A stretch of DNA of 54,986 nucleotides from Gemmataceae bacterium (GTDB taxonomy: Bacteria > Planctomycetota > Planctomycetia > Gemmatales > Gemmataceae). Position 1 is the first letter of the stretch; each line of letters starts with the position of its first letter. A program made the translations under genes and the position numbers. Shown here one piece after another: positions 51,926 through 54,986 of the stretch. The stretch lies in the NCBI GenBank assembly GCA_020847555.1, contig JADLBT010000435.1, forward strand, positions 1-54,986, written 5' to 3'. The notes beneath the pieces were generated by a model. It saw nothing but the letters and a program-made list of their open reading frames with translations. It was not told the origin of the DNA and did no database searches.

Positions 51926-52231
51926 CAGGAGGCTCCCCACGGGAGTTTCAGCAAGGTGGTCAATCTCGGGGTTATGAGGAGACGTGGATCATGCACGTGT
52001 GGGTGGGACATAAACCCAGAGTTGCCAGGCCGGCTGGGTGCCGACAACAAGCTGGGGGGATTGGATAAAGTATAGGCTTACCTGCTTGAGTGTCAACCCG
52101 CTGGAACTGCCAGGTCCGGTGCCGCCCCGCCGGAGATGAGCGCAGCGTCGGACGAAGCCGTAATTTCCCTGCAATCGGTACAATAGCTCAGACGCCCGCC
52201 CTGGATCGTTTGCCACCTGGAGGTTCCTGTC
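51926..52231. other. intergenic region
   Basis: About 300 bases without a gene. It has a TACAAT at 52179-52184 and a short AT-richer stretch around GGATAAAGTATAGG (about 52064-52077). No repeat family recognised. Confidence 0.4.
52179..52184 (+). promoter_or_regulatory. candidate -10 element (TACAAT)
   Basis: TACAAT 47 bases before the AhpD-like gene's ATG; no clear -35 at the usual distance. Confidence 0.3.
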
Positions 52232-52663
52232 ATGCCGGACGAACGCATCGCCACGGTCACCCCGGTCACGGAACGGGACGCGAGGGGCAAGGTTGCCGAC
52301 CTTTTCGCGGACATCAAGCGCACGAAGAACCTGGACGCGGTCCCGAACTTCTGGCGCGTGCTGGCGACCAACCCCGACCACCTCGAACTCGTCTGGACGC
52401 GCCTGAAGGCGCTGATGCACCCGGAAGCGGCCGGCCGCATGTCGCCGCTCGATCCGGTCACGCGCGAGATCATCGCCCTGGCGGTGTCGGCGACGAACGG
52501 CTGTGCGTACTGCGTCAACTCGCACACGGCGGCGCTGCGCAAACTCGGGATGGGGGTCGAGGCGCTCGGCGAGGTGCTGGCCATCGTCGGCCTGTTTAAC
52601 TCGACCAACGCTCTCGCGGACGGGTATCAGGTGCGCCCGGACGTGTTGCCGCCGCAAGACTGA
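52232..52663 (+). CDS. AhpD/carboxymuconolactone decarboxylase-like protein
   Basis: A 143-residue CMD-family protein with the AhpD-type redox motif CAYCVNSH (Cys91, Cys94, His98). This CxxCxxxH signature is typical of alkylhydroperoxidase-like members and absent in true carboxymuconolactone decarboxylases. The rest is all helical (RDARGKVADLFADIKRTKNL; VLAIVGLFNSTNALADGYQV). ATG 52232 with GGAGG about nine bases upstream. Probably detoxifies a peroxide together with a reductase encoded elsewhere. Confidence 0.88.
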   Translation: MPDERIATVTPVTERDARGKVADLFADIKRTKNLDAVPNFWRVLATNPDHLELVWTRLKALMHPEAAGRMSPLDPVTREIIALAVSATNGCAYCVNSHTAALRKLGMGVEALGEVLAIVGLFNSTNALADGYQVRPDVLPPQD

Positions 52664-52705
52664 AACGGCCCTCCCAGCCGTTCCTTTGTTGGCGGCGGGA
52701 AAAGG

Positions 52706-52735
52706 TTGGACAACCGCTGACTGGTCAGGTTACAT
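52706..52735 (+). promoter_or_regulatory. weak candidate promoter of the surface protein gene
   Basis: TTGGAC (52706-52711) and TTACAT (52730-52735), 18 bases apart, about 80 bases before the ATG at 52817. The match is moderate. Confidence 0.25.
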
Positions 52736-52816
52736 TACAGCCACCTGGCGGAAAGTAGGCAATTTGGAAAGTTTCGGCAAAATCTGGTTGCGAACGATTC
52801 CATCGGAGGATTGTTC

Positions 52817-54913
52817 ATGTCCCGCCCTACCATGCGCAGATCAGTTCCCTCCCGAAAGGGTTCCAACCGGCTCCGTTCCTTTCGCCCGCTCCTTGAGCCG
52901 CTGGAGGATCGGTGGGTTCCGGCCAACTTCGCCCGGGGCGACGTGTTCGTCGGCGTGGCGACCGGGGAGGTGCAGTGGCGCCGCCCCGACGCGAGTCCGG
53001 TCGCTACGTTGAGTACCACGTTCGGGGGCGAGACCACCGGGATGGGGTTCGACGCATCCGGTCGGCTGTACGTGACGAGCTTCACCGCCAGCCGGATCAC
53101 CCGCTTCGACAACACCGGCGCGTTCCTCGGGCCGTTCGGCGGGACCAACGTGGGCACCCACCCCGAGTCGGTCGTCTTCGACGCGGCCAACACCCTGTAC
53201 GTGGGGCACGCGGACGGGGACGCGGACGTGCGGCGGTTCGACACAACCGGGGCGTTGCTGGGGCAGTTCAACGTTGCGACGGAGGATCGCGGCTCGGACT
53301 TCATCGACCTGGCCGCCGACCAGCGCACCCTGTTCTACACGTCCGAGGGGCGGACCGTGAAGCGGTTCGACGTGAGCGCGAACACCCAACTCCCGGACTT
53401 CGCGACCAACCTGCCCGGCCGGGCCGCCTTCGCCCTGCGCCTGCTCCCGGACGGCGGGGTGATGGTGGCGAACGCGCAAACGATCGTCCGGCTCAACGCC
53501 GCCGGGGCGGTCGTCCGGCAGTACGACGCGGCTGGCCAGGACAACTGGTTCGCCCTCAACCTCGACCCGGACGGCACGTCGTTCTGGAGCGCATCGAACC
53601 AGTCGGTGTTCAAGTTCGACATCGCGACCGGCAACGTCCTCCTGAGCTTCGACGCCGGGTCGGCGGTCGGCGGACTGGCGGTGTTCGGCGAACCGACCCA
53701 GGGCCGGCCGAACCCGGTCGGCGGGGCGGACACCGTGGGGGCGGTGGACCGGGACAGTAACTGGTTCCTGCGCAACACCAACAGCGCCGGCGCCCCGGAG
53801 GTGCCGGTCTTCACCTACGGCCTGTCCGACAACCAGGCGCCGGGCGCGGTTCTGCCGGTCGTCGGCGACTGGGACGGCCGGAGTACCACGACGGCCGGCA
53901 TGGTCGAGTGCGAGGACGACCCGCTCGCCCCCGGGACGATCGTCCTGGTGTGGAAACTCCGCAACAGCAACTCCAGCGGCGCCCCGGACGCGGCATCGTT
54001 CCACTACGGCGCCAGTCACTCGATTCCCGTGACGGGCGACTGGAACGGCGACGGACTCGACACGATCGGCGTGGTCGAGGTGGACACGGCCAACAATCAG
54101 CTCGTCTGGAAGCTGCGCAACAGCCTCTCCCGCGGGGCGCCGGACCTCACCTTCGCCTTCGGCAGCGCGACCGGCACCCCGGTGGTCGGCGACTGGAACG
54201 GCGACGGGATCGACACCCCGGGTGTGGTGGAGAACGTCGGCGGCGTGCTGGTCTGGTTCCTGCGCAACGCGAATGCCGGCCCGGTCACCCACGGCGGGCC
54301 GACCGATCCGGCGCCGTTCGCGTATGGCGGGGCCGGGTGGAAGTCGGTGCCGGGGGACTGGAACGGCGACGGGGTCACCACGGTCGGCGTGTTCGACCCG
54401 GCCGGCGTGTGGCACCTGCGCAACGCCAACGCGCCGGGGGCGCCGGATGCGGGCGACTTCGCCTACGGGGCGGGCAACTTCTTCCCGGTCGTCGGCGACT
54501 GGGACGGGGCCACGCCGGTGTTCCGCCTGCGCGCCGCCGGCGGGCCGGGGCCGGGCGGCCCGGCGCTGACTGACGCGGGGCTGCGAACGTTTGCCGGCCC
54601 GGCGCTGGGTCCGACATCGGCCTGGCTGGAGGTCGCGCAGCTCTCCGGCGACCTGCTCGGCCTGGCTTTCCCGGCGGAAAACCGCGTGCTACTCGACGCG
54701 GACGCGGCGGGCCACGGCTGGTTCGTGGATCCGACGCCTTCGCAAAGCGAGGAATTCGACGCGGCCCTGCGGGCGCTGGCCGGCGGGCCGGCCGCCGGTC
54801 GGATGGACCTGTGGACGGTGCTGCGGCACGAACTGGGGCACCTGGCCGGCCAGGCGGACACCCACGACGGCGGTCTGCTGGACGGCACGCTATCGGCGGA
54901 CACCCGGCGCTAA
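52817..54913 (+). CDS. large surface protein with FG-GAP/VCBS-like repeats and HELGH motif
   Basis: A 698-residue protein. The N-terminus is basic and then reads PLLEPLEDRWVPANFARGD, the LExLEdR-type motif that recurs at the start of planctomycete surface proteins. Residues about 40-290 form a beta-propeller-like region (TFGGETTGMGFDASGRLYVT). From about 320 to 570 comes a set of FG-GAP/VCBS-like units (VVGDWDG, VTGDWNGDGLDTIGVV, VVGDWNGDGIDTPGVV), which usually bind calcium. Near the C-terminus is RHELGHLAGQADTHD with His671, Glu672 and His675, the zinc motif of M10-type metalloproteases. No classical signal peptide is seen. ATG 52817 follows GGAGGA. Confidence 0.8.
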   Translation: MSRPTMRRSVPSRKGSNRLRSFRPLLEPLEDRWVPANFARGDVFVGVATGEVQWRRPDASPVATLSTTFGGETTGMGFDASGRLYVTSFTASRITRFDNTGAFLGPFGGTNVGTHPESVVFDAANTLYVGHADGDADVRRFDTTGALLGQFNVATEDRGSDFIDLAADQRTLFYTSEGRTVKRFDVSANTQLPDFATNLPGRAAFALRLLPDGGVMVANAQTIVRLNAAGAVVRQYDAAGQDNWFALNLDPDGTSFWSASNQSVFKFDIATGNVLLSFDAGSAVGGLAVFGEPTQGRPNPVGGADTVGAVDRDSNWFLRNTNSAGAPEVPVFTYGLSDNQAPGAVLPVVGDWDGRSTTTAGMVECEDDPLAPGTIVLVWKLRNSNSSGAPDAASFHYGASHSIPVTGDWNGDGLDTIGVVEVDTANNQLVWKLRNSLSRGAPDLTFAFGSATGTPVVGDWNGDGIDTPGVVENVGGVLVWFLRNANAGPVTHGGPTDPAPFAYGGAGWKSVPGDWNGDGVTTVGVFDPAGVWHLRNANAPGAPDAGDFAYGAGNFFPVVGDWDGATPVFRLRAAGGPGPGGPALTDAGLRTFAGPALGPTSAWLEVAQLSGDLLGLAFPAENRVLLDADAAGHGWFVDPTPSQSEEFDAALRALAGGPAAGRMDLWTVLRHELGHLAGQADTHDGGLLDGTLSADTRR

Positions 54914-54941
54914 GAGCTACGGGACCAAAGGCGAGCGGCGC

Positions 54942-54986
54942 GGCGTCAGCCTGTCGGTAAGGCGCTCGCACCGACGGGCTGACGCC
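54942..54986. repeat. inverted repeat at the window end
   Basis: Arms GGCGTCAGCCTGTCGGT (54942-54958) and ACCGACGGGCTGACGCC (54970-54986), one mismatch, 11-base loop. It begins 28 bases after the stop of the surface protein and may continue past the window. Confidence 0.75.

Overview
The window looks like chromosomal DNA of a planctomycete, most likely a Gemmata-type (Gemmataceae) bacterium. Evidence: high G+C content by eye; two DUF1501 proteins, one paired with a DUF1549/DUF1553 protein; a DUF1559 pilin-like protein; a receptor-like Ser/Thr kinase fused to a WD40 propeller; a surface protein with an N-terminal LEPLEDR motif; and many small secreted proteins without recognised function. No rRNA, tRNA, CRISPR array or prophage was recognised.

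Layout. 1-4.7 kb: DUF1501 protein, secreted PQQ-type beta-propeller, amidase. 4.9-14.5 kb: a compact co-oriented block of seven genes (radical SAM activase-like protein, two unknown proteins, a soluble FtsH-like AAA+/zinc protease, a small partner-like protein, a 1143-residue scaffold-like protein, and a MoxR-type AAA+ ATPase). This is the most unusual locus here and my best candidate for a poorly described system. 14.5-21.2 kb: valS and the kinase-WD40 receptor. 21.4-24 kb: DUF1559 protein, then a graveyard of three different IS fragments. 24-30.9 kb: secreted unknowns around a minus-strand class III aminotransferase/aldehyde dehydrogenase pair, then a PrcB-like secreted protein. 31-35.4 kb: LarA-like protein, YgfZ/GcvT-like protein, CPBP protease and trpC. 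35.5-42.7 kb, minus strand: a giant Lhr-type helicase, a membrane glycosyltransferase-like protein and rsgA. 43-48 kb, minus strand: DUF1549/1553 + DUF1501 operon and a secreted PHP-type metallohydrolase. 48.3-54.9 kb: small unknowns, a VOC protein, a Gfo/Idh/MocA oxidoreductase, an AhpD-like protein and a large surface protein with FG-GAP-like repeats and an HELGH motif.

The window is also seeded with palindromic repeats of several families, nearly all in intergenic DNA right after stop codons. One family (AAAGCCCACGGG arms) has seven copies. Two elements appear to have altered proteins: one is read in frame inside the helicase gene, and one is read through at the C-terminus of the first DUF1501 gene. 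A third covers a stop codon and lies just upstream of an amidase with no clear start.

All function calls come from reading motifs and overall resemblance; no database search was run.
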